Source: Campylorhamphus procurvoides
Taxonomy: Eukaryota > Chordata > Aves > Passeriformes > Dendrocolaptidae
Assembly (NCBI GenBank): GCA_013396655.1
Contig: WBMV01000128.1
Location: 992,001-1,056,000 of the forward strand
DNA: 64,000 nucleotides
Direction of reading: 5' to 3'
Part shown: in pieces, positions 37,498 through 49,531 of the stretch
Layout: each line of letters begins with the position of its first letter
Numbering within the stretch: the stretch's first letter is position 1
Notes under the pieces: generated by a model
Told to the model about the DNA's origin: nothing
What the model saw: the letters and a program-made list of their open reading frames with translations, nothing else
Databases searched by the model: none
Program-made: the position numbers and the translations under genes

Positions 37498-37780
37498 ATC
37501 TGCAGGGACCTGAGAGAACTGGTAGATAAAATTGCTAAAGCACTGTCCATCATACTTGAGAAGTCATGGAGGTCTGGTGAAGTTCCCATTGACTAGAAAA
37601 GGGGAAACATAATCCTCATTTTTAAAAAGGGAAAAAAGGAAGACCCAAGGAACTACAAGCCAGTCAGCCTCACCTTTGTGACTGTCAAGATCATGGAGCT
37701 GATCTGCCTGGAAACTATGCTAAGGCACATGGAAAATAAGAAGGAGATGGGTAATAGCCAACATGGCCTCACTAAGGCAT
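37498..37780 (+). pseudogene. CR1 reverse transcriptase, N-terminal motifs only
   Basis: The plus-strand DNA codes, with frame shifts, for the CR1 segment from an AKALSIILEKSWRSGEVPID-like block to IFKKGKKEDPRNYKPVSLTF (NYKPVSL at 37651-37671, the fingers motif) and then KIMELICLETMLRHMENKKE and SQHGLTK (about 37756-37776). The palm motifs, including FADD, never follow. An in-frame TAG interrupts the EVPID*KRG segment. It is non-functional. Confidence 0.8.
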
Positions 37781-38804
37781 ACTTAGGACATGTACTTAAT
37801 TTCTGAGTAATAAAAAATTTGAGGGAATATTTTTTACTGCAAATAAGCACCTACTCTTCCAGCTGCAGATGTATCATTCAGTTTCTAAATTCTGTTCTGT
37901 AACAGAATCATTGTGCCTTATCTTTAAATAAAACTCTATTCAGAGGATATAGCTTGGGAAAATTATGCCTTATTCGTGAAATTGTTGCTATAGTCAAATC
38001 AATTAAGATCTTAATGGGTAGGCTTTTTAGCTAGTTTGGACAGTGAAAAAACACATTTAGAATTCAGATTGTGTTTTTAGTAACTGTAGCACCAACTGTG
38101 AAATGAAAATCAGTTTTTTGGCTTTTTTTTTTTAATAATTCAAGGGTTCTTTTTTTATGAATGAAAGAAATTGCAGTCCTAAAAAAGTCAAAGCATGTAA
38201 TCAGAACTTGTAAAATATTCCATTCTGTTTTATGACACCTCAACTCCAATCAAATAAATGGAGCCAGAAAGAACTGGAGACTTGATTGACTGTTTAAAGG
38301 AAAAGCTGTCAGTTTGATTACAGGCAAGTGAACAGACACATTACTAAATGTAAACTGCATTTAATTTTATTATGCAAGCAGCTTTAATAACAAGCCACAA
38401 ATAAGTTATCTATCGCATACAGATTTCTGACACTGAGTGGGGGCTGTAGGTCATAGCTGTTTTCGGTTTAAGATTTCTAAATCTATTAGGAAGCAAAAGG
38501 TAATTAAAAATGAGTGAGCATCAGAGGAAAAAAGCCCCATATTATGTTATTTCAAATGAAAGTGGTAGAGATTTCAAGTAGGTTGGTAAGAACAAATTCT
38601 TACAGCACTGTGAAGAATTGCCCTTATGGTGCTTCTATTCAAAAATTTGCAGTATTTTTCTACCTTTTTGTTCTGGTTTCATTTCCCATGTGTAAATAAT
38701 TTTGAAATTCAAAATGACTCATGAAGTTCAACGGATGTTAACACTAAGCTTGTGCAGTTTTTTGGAGGTCCACCCACAGAGGGAAGCAAGACATGTACCA
38801 TTTC
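37781..38804. other. Unique non-coding DNA
   Basis: AT-rich sequence follows the abrupt end of the CR1. No exon or repeat family is recognised, apart from a T run at about 38124-38133. Confidence 0.5.
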
Positions 38805-39080
38805 TTAGAACCATAGGATTACTTAGGACTGAAAAGACCTCTAAGACTATTGAGTCCAACTGTAAACCCACTGCCAAGTCCACCACTAAGCCCTGTCTCT
38901 AAACACCACATCTACATGTCTTTGAAATAATTCCAGGAATGGTGATTCCACCATGCCCCTGGGCAGCCTGTCCCAGTGTCAACCTGTTACATCCCCTTTG
39001 ATGAAGAAATTTTTCCTAATATCCAATCTATACTTCCCCTGGAGCAACTTTAGGCCATTTCCTATCAATCTCTCTGGTTA
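38805..39080 (-). mobile_element. CR1 LINE, 3' end (5'-truncated)
   Basis: This minus-strand CR1 opens with TAGAACCATAGGATT and continues through AAAAGACCTCTAAGACTATT, CCACCACTAAGCCCTGTC and GGTGATTCCACCATGCCCC to the block for the ORF2 C-terminal tail (AAATTTTTCCTAATATCCAA). The match fades after about 39075. Its 3' UTR type matches 13321, 43887 and 48398. No frame of useful length is left. Confidence 0.92.
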
Positions 39081-39624
39081 GAAGAAATCATTCCTTTTAC
39101 TCATCTTGCTGCCCCGAGGAGACAATTCAAACCAGACTCAGCAGAGAACTTCAGAAAATGCCAGAGTATCCAGCTGATGTAAGCCCAAAGGGGGACTTTG
39201 AAACAATGGCAAGAGTTTTACATTGCTGTGTGTTGAGGGGAGGTCAGATGAGCAAGGTTCTCCCACACCCCATGGGACCTTGGCTGGGCAAGCTGGAGAA
39301 CCCATCTCTCCCTGCTTAATTCTTCCTCCTGACCCAGGCAGCAACATAGATAGGTATAGATCTGGAACTGCTCCAGTACTGTACACCTGAGAGAAACACA
39401 GAATTACAGCATCAGATGCACGTCAGTCAAAACCCAGCAGGGGGAACTGAGATGGGGAAGATGGGCAGGGACGGATGCTACAGGGCATGACATGAATCCA
39501 AGCAGGAGAGCAGCTTGGCTCCCTGTCTGAGCACTTGTTCCCAATGCAGAGAAAGATGAAGAAAATGTCGGAGCATTTGTAGGTTTCAGCCAGGGATCCT
39601 GTGGTAAAACAAGCGTCCCCAGGC

Positions 39625-39661
39625 AGTAGATGGTAGCAGTAGATGGTAGCAGTAGATGGTA
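39625..39661. repeat. 13-bp tandem repeat, 2.8 copies
   Basis: The unit AGTAGATGGTAGC is repeated at 39625, 39638 and 39651. The first two copies are complete and the third is cut after 11 bases. The units are identical, so the array is young or recently corrected. Confidence 0.9.
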
Positions 39662-39732
39662 CATTCTTACAGCAAGAATATCTCACAGCAATTCTGTTGC
39701 AGGCTTTGTTTTGTTGGCTCTGTTGTGTTGGC

Positions 39733-39766
39733 TTAAGAAAAAAAGAAAAAAAAAAGAAAAAGAAAA
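39733..39766. repeat. A/G-rich tract
   Basis: A run of AAAAAG- and AAAAAAAG-like units. It is a short and impure relative of the hexamer array at 42076. Confidence 0.75.
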
Positions 39767-42045
39767 TTTTCAATCCATGGAGGGGATGCTGCCAAAGCGT
39801 GGAGATCAGCAATCAAAATCTGATTACATTCACTGTGGAAAAACAGGGAATAAGGCATAGTTTTCTCAAGCTGAGGGAAATTATGAGAAAAAGTGATTCT
39901 TTTCTGCCTGACAATCTTATTTTTCTGGCTTATCAGAAGACTCTTCAGAAACTTATATTAGATGAGTAAAAAGCCATGGATGTACAGTTGAAAACATCCG
40001 TTTAAATGGTTGAGTGGCAGTATGAATGGTGATGTGGAATTAAAACAACTACATTAGGAGGAAAAGAAATCTTAGTGATACTAAATGTACCTGTCATGAG
40101 GAAGAACAGTGATAACACAGCTAGTAATGAAGGAAAATAGCACAGTTATCAATAATAATCTTTAGTTTGGAAAGAAGCGGAATAGCTCACTTATTCATGA
40201 AGAGAGAAGATACGATTACTATTCAAAAGCCACTAAAATAAACAAAAAAGATGTTATTTTCATCTGCCAGCTATTTTTAAACTAGATGGCCTGAGTAAAT
40301 ATCAGCATCAAAGAGCTAGGCAAAGAGATCTCTGGCTGATGTACATACCCTCAGTACTGTTACCTCATAGTGGTTAACAAAGTTCCACACAGTAAGTGTT
40401 CAGACCTGACCACCAGCCTGTTGTGGGCAGAGGTATAGTTATTCTGACTTCAACACCAGGCAAATGTAAAAATTAATTAATAATGATCAGAGCAATGAAA
40501 GTCACTCAACACAATTTGACTGCAATAAGACCTGTCAAAACAAACCCGATCTTGTTCTTCATTGAGGTTATTTCCTATCTGATTGCTGTACTATATATAC
40601 ATAAGAGATGTAATGGATGTATTATTATTATTTTTTATCATTACACTCACACAACACACACGCCCACACACCAGTTGAGAAATTGGCACTTTAAAATATC
40701 AATAACCTTACACTAAATAGTTTTAAAATCTCAAAGGGCAATCCATGAGGGCATCCCTTAAGTGGTTTTCACCAATTACTGCTAAGTGATACTCTTCACC
40801 ATTTCTATTTGTGTTCTAGAAACAAATATAAAATCATTCCTAATACAATTTGGCTTAAGCCTACATGCAGGGATTCATTTAATGATATCTACAGCAATGA
40901 GGGCAGAGCACCAACAGAGAACCCGCTCAATAGACCGTAAGTTGAGTCCAAATTGTTAAAACTGAGACAAAAGAAAAGCTGTATGTGTAGGAACAGGGGA
41001 TGCATGCCATACAAAGAGACTAAGACCCTCTGTCTCAGCACAAGGAACTTTTAAAAAATTTCAGTATCTTAAATGAGAAACTGAATATTACTAGAGAAGG
41101 TGACAGTTCTGGCCTACATTTCAAAGGAAATGGAAATTATTTAGGACCACAAGAATTATTGAAATTATTGAAAATTATTAAAGTAAATTAGATCAAATAA
41201 AGTTTAGTTCAAATTATTAAATGTTCTCACAGTGAAAAACTCAGGAGTCTGTTTATCATGTCAAAGAGAGGACTGAGAAATTATATGAGGTGATTCTTTT
41301 CCTGGGGAAAAGCTGAAAAAGGACTCAGCTTTAGCAAAGTTTAGCACACAGAGTGTCAATGGCTGAATATGGAGGCCAGCCACAGCCAGCTGAGAAATAA
41401 AGCACAAACTTCTTCTCAAAATGATGGACCTTGACCAGAGAAGCAAGACATTAGAGAAATAAATTTGATAGCCACAAGTAGGGATTAAGTGGCTTTCTGG
41501 AACCTGTGCTTTAGTTAACCAGGAGTAACTGGTCTCCAGGCAGGGATAATGGGGCCAATTTTAAGTCTTTTTGTGCAGACAGTCAGGCTGCTTGTTCAGA
41601 GGTTCTCCTGTAACCTTAAACACTAAAACCTGGCAAGACAAAATATAAATGTCAGAAGGATAAATACTGAGAATAAGTATTAGAGGATGTTTAAAGAATG
41701 TAAAATATAGAGAAGATACTGGGAATTGCTCCACCTTGGGTAAAGACCAGTATAATTCTGGTATTGCAAAGATCTTAAGCATGGTTTTGACTTTATGTGG
41801 GTGTTTAATTCTTCAGTGTTTCAAGAGAACTTAAGCAACTGTTTAGCTCAATCAAAGTTTGACCTGAATATCTAAGGCTGTCAAATTTCCCATTTGAATA
41901 CTAAAGTGTACCTTCTGCCCAATTTATCATTTGTAACTGAATATAACTGATTTCCATTGTCTTTAAGGAAAAGGCAACTGGACTGAATCACATGTTACAG
42001 TAATCTAAATTTATCTAAAATACAGTATGTGAAAAAAAGAAAGAG

Positions 42046-42079
42046 AGGAGAAGCAGAAGAAGCAGAAGCAGAAGCAGAA
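42046..42079. repeat. (GAAGCA)n short tandem repeat
   Basis: Four to five GAAGCA units, one of them interrupted by an extra GAA, sit in the same 6-base phase as the (GAAAAA)n array that follows, so the two probably share an origin. Confidence 0.8.
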
Positions 42080-42232
42080 AAAGAGAAAAAGAAAAAGAAA
42101 AAGAAAAAGAAAAAGAAAAAGAAAAAGAAAAAGAAAAAGAAAAAGAAAAAGAAAAAGAAAAAGAAAAAGAAAAAGAAAAAGAAAAAGAAAAAAAAAGAAA
42201 AAGAAAAAGAAAAAAAGAAAAAAAAAAAGAAA
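42076..42232. repeat. (GAAAAA)n hexamer microsatellite
   Basis: Around 25 copies of GAAAAA are nearly perfect up to about 42186, then degrade into AAAAAAGAAAAAG and longer A runs before an A/G-rich tail (GGGGAGAGGAGAAAG). One strand is pure purine over more than 150 bases and could form a triplex. The long lysine-rich frame across it (plus 42029-42382) is a by-product and not a gene. The true length may be misassembled. Confidence 0.95.
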
Positions 42233-43886
42233 GGGGAGAGGAGAAAGAAAAAAGGAAAGGGAAGAAGAAGCCTAGCCAATGAATTACAGTCTTTCAAATC
42301 TGTGGTGAAGGTTTTATTTTCAAAGTGGTCCCAAAGTGTGTGGAGGGAATGCTCATCAGTTGCCTGGTACAATGCAGAATAGTCTTTCACCATGTGGGAA
42401 TCAAAGAGATCTCAAGCAGCCAGACAGAAAAGTCCAGACGTTTTGTAGAGAACTATTTCACTCATTTGGAGACAAAATGCCAGGCTGTGTAAGTCAGATA
42501 ATTTCTCTGCCCCAGTGGTCAGCGAGGAAGGAGAAGATATGAATGCACCTGTATCTGCAGAACCACACAGGCAGCCACATTACTCCTGCCACCTCCTCCC
42601 TGTCCAAGCTGACACAAAAGCTGGATGGTATTGGAGAGGCTGGGGGATGCTGGGATGCTCTATCCCCTCCCCTGCAGTGGGGAGGACAGATTTTGGCAAT
42701 GGGCTGTTAAGTAGCAGTCTGGAATCAATAATTACTGGATTCAATAAAGTCCATAACAGTTCTGTTTGTGAAGTTAATGTAAGTGTAAAGTATCAATTTG
42801 CCTCTGAGACAACCTCAATCTCTTTGGAAATTTGGCAGAATATACTCACAAAGTACATTATGCTTACTCTTAATTAAGAAATTCCAAGAAAGTATTTAAC
42901 TTGTGATCTCAAAATGAGATGTGAAGGTAGTTAATGGAAATCGAAACCTAGCCTGAATCTGCAGAGAAATCAGTAAAGCTTTTATGTAAAAGGATCCAGT
43001 AAAATGTATCTTATATGGTGTGGAAATCATTGAAGGAACTATATGATAACAAATGAGATCCAGGCTATTAGGCTACTTACAAATGCAATATTTTTGTTTC
43101 AGTGTTCCACACAATGTCTTTCATAGTTTTGTTACTTAAATTCTTTCTACATAATCCCTAGTTATCATTCATAAACTGCCCCATTCTTCAACCTTACTAA
43201 TAATGTCATTCCAAGAGTGTCACTAGTCCATGTTTCCTCTTCATCCAGACATATTTCTCAATATAACAAAATCAAAGGAGTGCTGGAAAAAAGCCCCCAA
43301 GTGTGTGATATGATAATATATAGGAAAGTGAATTGCTGGAATGAGAGAGAGAATTGCAAAAATCTAGAGTGTCCTGGAGAAAGTACTTCCAAATTTTTAC
43401 AGGTTTTCAGCACTTCTACCAGCCTATGGTTTCTACTGTTCAATAAGATGCCTAAGGTATTTTAACAGGTTTGGAAAAGTAATAGGCTTGATTTCTACAA
43501 TAACAGTATCTATTAAGGGGTTGCGTGATGTAAAATGGAGTGATATTACCTTGAGGTGACGACATATCTCTTTTTCAAAGTATTTGTTGGCTTCAATTTT
43601 TCATTTCAAATATCCACCTTTTAATTACCAGGGATTCTGTCACAGAACAAACAAAACTCCAGGTTTATGCTAACCATTGGATTCCTTGTGCACATGAGAG
43701 GTAAAAGTCAGGGTTGTTTAGATGGAAAGAAACCTTAGTGACCTAGAGACAACAAGAAGTGTCTTATACTTTTATCATGGTGCATTTATTCTTGTCAAAT
43801 CTATAAGAACACACTAGCATATCTTCAATTTAGGTGACAATTTTTCTTGATAGCTTTTACAGACAACTTAGTCTGTTCTCAGAGGT
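42233..43886. other. Unique non-coding DNA
   Basis: No exon or repeat family is recognised. The frame at 42515-42877 (120 codons) has no domain or signal and is treated as chance. Confidence 0.5.
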
Positions 43887-44015
43887 GCTTTAAATGTCTT
43901 GTGTTGAGGTCTTGTGACCCACCTTTACATAGTTTAGTGGTGGACTTGGCAGTGCTGGGTTCCCAGTTGGACTTGCTTGTCTTAAAAGTCCAATCTAAAT
44001 GATTCTATGGTTCTT
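43887..44015 (+). mobile_element. CR1 LINE, 3' terminal fragment
   Basis: TTTAGTGGTGGACTTGGCAG, GTTGGACTTGCTTGTCTTA and ATTCTATGGTTCT form the CR1 3' UTR and terminus on the plus strand. The first 40 bases are more diverged, so the left edge is approximate. There is no coding sequence. Confidence 0.88.
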
Positions 44016-47000
44016 TGATCAGCAATATCAATAAGCAAATCCTGGCTAGTGATACTTTTTTTGGATTGTGTGATATTCAACAACACAAAGAAAAGTGAGA
44101 ATAAACACATGACACTGCGTGTTCTCCATAAAACTACAGCATATATTATGTTTTAGCATGTTCCTTTTCTTGTTTTCAGCTTTGGGATATTTTACTTGTT
44201 TTCTCTTTAAAAAAATGATCCGAGAAACTACTCCCAGATCAACAACTCAAACTTACTCTTCTTTGGAAAAGCATAAAACAGAGATGGGGAAAAGCCCAGA
44301 AGACTTTAATTTCACCTTATTATGCATTTCAAGCAGAGTAATGGCACTCAACCTGCATGTCCTGGGCAGTAGGACACAACAGCAGCCAGGGAAACCCACT
44401 GAAATATTTGAGAAGTAGAATTTGATTTTGTAGCATGTCAGCCATATGGTGGCATTCTCTCCTATAAATCAGTAACAAAATAAAAATTAACTGCTCCAAG
44501 TATAGATGCAGCAACAATGCAATTTTTTAAGCACTGTGTAGCCAGTATATGTTATCTGACACAGAACTGAAATTTCTCATTTGCATGTTGTTAAGTTTTT
44601 GTAACAGGCCCAGGTGTTTGGTAGCCACAAAAGATGAAACTTATACCTCACCTTCTGCAGAATTAATGCATGTGGAACATATAATCACTTTAATAATATA
44701 GGAAATTTTGAGACATACAGTATTCATTTATTCTGAAAGAGGTGGTTCCACCAGAATTCAGATGAGTCACTTTCTTAGGGAAACACAAAGAAACTTTCTT
44801 TGTCTGACATTTTTGTTTCACATTCAATTTAATCTGTGATCAAGCAGAGAATTGGTAATAAGCTGCCTTTGGTGTTCTGCACCATGTTTACTGTACCTGC
44901 TTATTGGCTTTAGGAGATCAGCCAGAGCAGCTATCAGAGTGCCTATCTTTGTTATGTCCTCCCTAAAATACTCTTGTACAACACACTCTTGTTCATGGCA
45001 ACTTCTGTAATGTTCAAGTTGTTGCAATTTATTTGTTGAATATAATCTCCCGATGACTTAGGAAGGTGACCTGCACATAAAACTTCATATAGTTCTACTG
45101 TTAAGAGTCTAGTATTTTTCAAAAATGCCAAAATCAAATAAAAAAGTAACTGACATTGTTAAAGGAAGCACTATACATAAATGACATCCCTCTGGAACTG
45201 ATGGGTAAGATTTTAAACATCCTGAGGAATTCTGCATTTCTTCATTTAAAATCTTCGTATATTTTCTTGGAGATGGTACTGACAAGCAAGAAAATAAATG
45301 CACATTAGAATTGGAAAGGTGTATTTTGTGAACAATAAACTCCATCAGCCCAACTTACCACCATATCCTGGGCTAGTAGTTTAAGAACTCAGTAAAAATA
45401 CTCTGACAGGTTAAATAAGTGGTAATGGCATCATTATAGCTTTGATGGTCTGAGAATGCAAGCAAGGAAAATGTACAGGGAGCAGCACACACATTATCAT
45501 ACCTGTTGGAAAAAACAGTTTATTTTCTTGCCTGAGAGGAACATCCTCCCTGGGCAGAGGCCCCTTGTCACCACCGAGGTGGGGCCCAAAAGTGTACTGC
45601 AAAGAGCACTCACAGCAGCACCTGAGGGCCTGACTCTGCACCCCTGACTTTTGGGTGACTTATGGTTGGTGGTTGGTTTGTGGAGGTAATTATGTTACCC
45701 ATGGCCCTTGATAATTGCTAAGTTTTTGCTGCTTACTTTTATGGTAGTTTCTATAAGGATGGTGCTAGTATAAGAGGAAAGAGTGGTGATTAATGGCTTT
45801 ATGTTGAAGTCAATGAGTGAAACCAGTTCTCATGATCAGTAGGTCACCTATATGCTCCAGGAATCCAGCAGTTACTAATTAATTGAGCAACATAATTAAG
45901 TTAAACTTAGAACAAATGTTCTCCACCGTACTTAGTTGAAAGATTTCTTCTTCTATCTCAGACTGAAAGAAGATCATTTGTGCTAGAAAGATTGACCAAT
46001 ATAAATTTTGTTTACAAATATTTTTTACCTGTTTTATAGCTATATTAAAATAGTTCTTTCTCTTACATTTGTGAATTTGCCTTATTTTTCTAGTACCAGT
46101 ATTTCTTCCTGACAATTTTCACACTGACAGAATTACATACTCCAAAACATAGAGAAAATAACCAAACAATGCAGAGTTTGTTTAAACTACCACATCAAAG
46201 AAGTATGTAACTAAGACTTCTTTAGGCAAAACATTGATAAAATCAGTTCAGCGAGTGCAAAACAGTAACTCCATCACTGTGATCAAAGGGTTCTCCTGAA
46301 GTCTGTGATCAAGTGAATATAATATTGAGAAATAAGAACCCATTGCTTGGAAAAAGTCACTTTTAAAAGGAGAAAATTCATTGCATGTGTACCTGTAAAT
46401 GAATTATGCCTGTCCTTTCAGGTGCTTATAGAGCCTTTAGTTTTAGAAGGGGTAATGTAATTAAAATTAACCTATGACCAAAACCTGAAAATGTACTTTT
46501 GGATGGAAAGATAAAACAGTCATCTGCAGTGTACAATATATTGAACTGGATAACAGCATTGCTTCAAAGCTCAAGGACACCTCAGCATCTATAATTAGAA
46601 GGGCTCTCAAAGGGCATAGACAGACTCTTTCAACTGAGATAGGTGGCACATTTTAAAACAGCCCCAACATGAAAGTCTGCCTTCTTTTTAACCTTTTAAG
46701 GAAAGTAAGTGAAAGAAAAGTACAGTCAACTCTGCTTGTGACTTTGCCATCTCAAAGCAGATACATATCAGTAAAAAGTCAAAGGGTGCAGCCAATTGCT
46801 GTATTTGGCTTTTAAGCTGCAATTTTGAAGTCTACTGCTGACTGAGGAAGATTTCCAACTTTAATTTATTGAGGTGTCTGAGCTTTTAGAATCTTTCCGG
46901 AATTATTTCATCTCCATTCTTGAGTGTGCCAATAAAGATTTCCTCCTCTTTTTTTTCCCCAAACTGAGATGCAATCCCTTCATATCATAAAACTGATGGA

Positions 47001-48397
47001 CTACAACAGGAGCTAATCCTGACATTGGAGGAGGCATCTTCCAAAAGGAAACACCTGTTTATCTAGAGGAGGGCCCAAGACAGGCTTTGTCTCTCTCACA
47101 AACACTTAAGGGTGAGTAATGGACATTAAGGTTTGAGTGTTGTGCATAACAAGCAGTATTGGACTGTCATGTATTTTTCTCCTTCCCTTAAGTATTTTAA
47201 GCTTCTCCTGCACCTGGATAATTGAGATTCCCAAGGCAATACCTCCCTGTATGATTCAGATACAGAAGTATCTATGAGTTTGTAATGGGAACTGCATCTT
47301 CACACAATACAGTGAAATAGAAAGACTTCAAAAAGTTCATTATTTTGATTATTGAAGTATTATCCAAATATTATCTGCAGTACAGTTACTGTGATACAAG
47401 AAATAAATTCATCAGCTCTAAAGGGCATATGTTATCAGGTTAATCTGAACCAAGTTCCTGCAAAAACACACAGTGAAATCCTGCCCCACTTTCTGGAGGC
47501 AGACTGATTTTAAAGTATAAAATAGAGCTGTTTTAATTTTAAACTGTTGCTATGCTTTTATGAATTAAATTGATGCTATGAACTTAACATAATATAATCG
47601 TTTGTGTTGACTTTATGTATTAGTCCCGTTTGAAGCTTGTACTCTGTGCTGCAGCATACTGATGGGACACGGGCAGCTTTGGCTACCATCCAGGAGAATG
47701 CAATCTTCAAAAATATTTTTTCTTAGTATGAATCAATATGAAGTAGATTTTGTCTAGAATGGTAGAGACTCTAAAGTGGCAGTGTTGTATCTCCAGTGGT
47801 CTGAGAGCGTGTGCAAAACAAGGCTTTTGGGGAAAAAGCAAAACCAGTCCTTGGGCAAAGCAGGCAGGCTTTTGGCACAGCAGCCCTTCTTTTGGGAACA
47901 CTGGCTCCTCTTCAAGTCTGAAATAGAAGCCACAACCCAGCTGCTATTTAAAGGTTGAGAGCAATTGCTCTGAATTTAGTTTAATTCCATCAATCAATCA
48001 GACAAAACTGAAAGGAAACGCAATTGCTATCTGGAGAATAGAGCAGAATTTTAGCAAGGAAAGAAGTGATAAGGTCATTTTCTCCCATGGGACACTGTAA
48101 GAGACCACTGATTATCACCTGTGGAACGTGCAGATAGAGATTGAAATAAATTAAATTCTAGCAATTATCAGAGCATGCTAATATTAAACTGTACCAAATA
48201 GAAATCACTTGAATTAGCATATGATTAGCAAACAAACTATTTTATTTGTGTCATGCAAGAAGCTTGTGAAAAAAAAAGTCATTTAAGGCAGATATTAAAT
48301 ACTGAAGACATGATTAATGTAACTGTGAACTAATATTTAGATCTCATTTTTTCCAGAAAGATTTAAAAATACTGTACATGGGACACAGCATGGGGAT
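44016..48397. other. Unique AT-rich non-coding DNA
   Basis: No exon, RNA or transposon is recognised. A frame at 44119-44418 starts with a hydrophobic run (CFSMFLFLFSALGYFTCFLF) but the rest has no domain-like features, and it is not called as a gene. Confidence 0.5.
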
Positions 48398-48417
48398 CCC
48401 CACAGTCGAGGACACAA

Positions 48418-48540
48418 GTGGTGTTCCCCAGGGCTGTGTTGGGGCCAGTTCTGTTTAATAACTTTATCAACAATCTGGACAAAGGAACTGAGAGCACTCT
48501 CGGTTTGCAGATGACACCAACCTGGGTGGATTGTGGATCT
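48418..48540 (+). pseudogene. CR1 reverse transcriptase palm remnant with FADD box
   Basis: The plus strand reads SGVPQGCV at about 48418, then after a one-base loss PVLFNNFINNLDKGTE, then after another shift F-A-D-D-T-N-L-G at 48504-48527. FADD holds two of the three catalytic Asp of the polymerase and is intact, but the frame breaks on both sides and the upstream palm is absent, so no polymerase can be made. Confidence 0.8.
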
Positions 48541-48930
48541 GCTGGAGGGTAGGAAGGCTTTGCAGAAGGATATGGACAGACTGGGTTGATGGGCTGAGGC
48601 CAGTGGTGTAAGAGTCAATAAGGCCAAGTTCCGGCTCCTGCAGCTTGGTCACAACAACCCCAGACAGTGCTTCAGGTTGGGGAAAAGTGGATGGAAATAT
48701 ACCCAAAGGAAAAGGACCTGGGGGTGTTGGTCAACAAAGTCTGAACATGAGTCACCATGTGCCCAGGTGGCCAAGAAGGCCAATGGCATCCTGGCCTGTA
48801 TCAGAAACAGTGTGGCCAGCAGGACCAGGGTGGGGATTGTCTCTTTGTACTCGACACTGGTGAGGCTGCCCCTCAAATCCTTGTATCCTGTGTTCAGTTT
48901 TTGGTCCCTCACTAAAAGAAGAACATTGAG

Positions 48931-49206
48931 GTGCTGGAGTATGTCCAGAGAAGGGCAAAGAAGCTGGTGAAGGGTCTGGAACACAAGTCTTATGAGGAGA
49001 GACTGAGGCAGCTGGGATTGTTTAGCCTGGAGAAAAGGAAGTTCAGGAGGGACCTTATCACTCTTTACAACTACCTGAAAGAAGGGTGTAGAGAAGTGGG
49101 GATCAGTCTCTTCTCCCAAGTAACAACTGACAGGATGAAAGGAAATCATCTCACTTTGCACAAGGGAAGGTTTAGATTGGATATTAGAAAAAAAGTCTTC
49201 ACCTAA
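48931..49206 (+). pseudogene. CR1 ORF2 C-terminal tail remnant
   Basis: A 91-codon frame carries [60 protein letters not shown] and [11 protein letters not shown], the canonical end of CR1 ORF2. The stop is at 49204-49206. The Met at 48931 is internal. It is well preserved compared with the other copies. Confidence 0.88.
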
Positions 49207-49531
49207 AGGATTGTCAACCACTGGAACAGGCTGCCCAGGGCATCGGTTGAGTCACCATCCCTGGAGGTACTTAAAAGATGTGTTGATGTGGCACTTAGGG
49301 ACAGGGTTTACTGGTGGACTTGGCAGTGCTAAGTTTAGGGTTATACTTGATGATCTCAGAGTTCTTTTCAACCTCAGTAATACTATGATTCTAGGGAGGT
49401 TGCTAAATCTCTCCATTCTTTTCCAACAAGTTGTAGAGACAGATGGGATTAGTCTTCAATATCCAAGATATTAAATACAATTTTTTTCACCTACATCCAG
49501 GCTACAAGGATAACAATTACCCCATTAGTCA

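Larger units (their letters stand above)
35991..37780 (+). mobile_element. CR1 LINE (older element), right part: ORF2 endonuclease to early reverse transcriptase
   Basis: This continues the CR1 that starts at 35080. It covers the ORF2 start region (frame-shifted, 36016-36225), the endonuclease, the linker and the first reverse transcriptase motifs. Recognisable CR1 stops near 37776 after a SQHGLTK-like block, so the palm with FADD and the whole 3' end are missing. That is unusual, because CR1 normally loses its 5' end. It contains the duplicated 213 bp around the N at 37284, so its true length is probably 214 bases shorter. Confidence 0.9.
39081..41999. other. Unique non-coding DNA with small simple repeats
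   Basis: No exon or transposon is recognised. It holds the 13-bp tandem repeat at 39625-39661, an A/G-rich tract at about 39733-39766 and a short ATT/CA-rich patch at about 40621-40672. Confidence 0.5.
48398..49393 (+). mobile_element. CR1 LINE, 3' third (5'-truncated)
   Basis: A one-kilobase plus-strand CR1 runs from the second half of the reverse transcriptase palm to the 3' terminus (ACTATGATTCTAG). It keeps, over broken frames, SGVPQGCV, NNFINNLDKGTE, the catalytic FADD box, and the C-terminal tail, then a 3' UTR with TTTACTGGTGGACTTGGCAG. It is the second-longest CR1 here and begins about 75 codons downstream of where the 35080-37780 element stops. That could be coincidence. Confidence 0.95.

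Noticed and set aside
42029..42382. Lysine-rich 117-codon frame and its Phe-rich antisense
   Set aside because: It is a translation of the (GAAAAA)n microsatellite.
44119..44418. 99-codon plus frame with a hydrophobic start resembling a signal peptide
   Set aside because: The hydrophobic run is T-rich DNA read as Phe/Leu. The rest lacks Cys pattern, domain or splice support.
48649..49221. 190-codon minus-strand frame
   Set aside because: It is the antisense of the plus-strand CR1 ORF2 remnant; the sense strand gives the recognisable CR1 protein.
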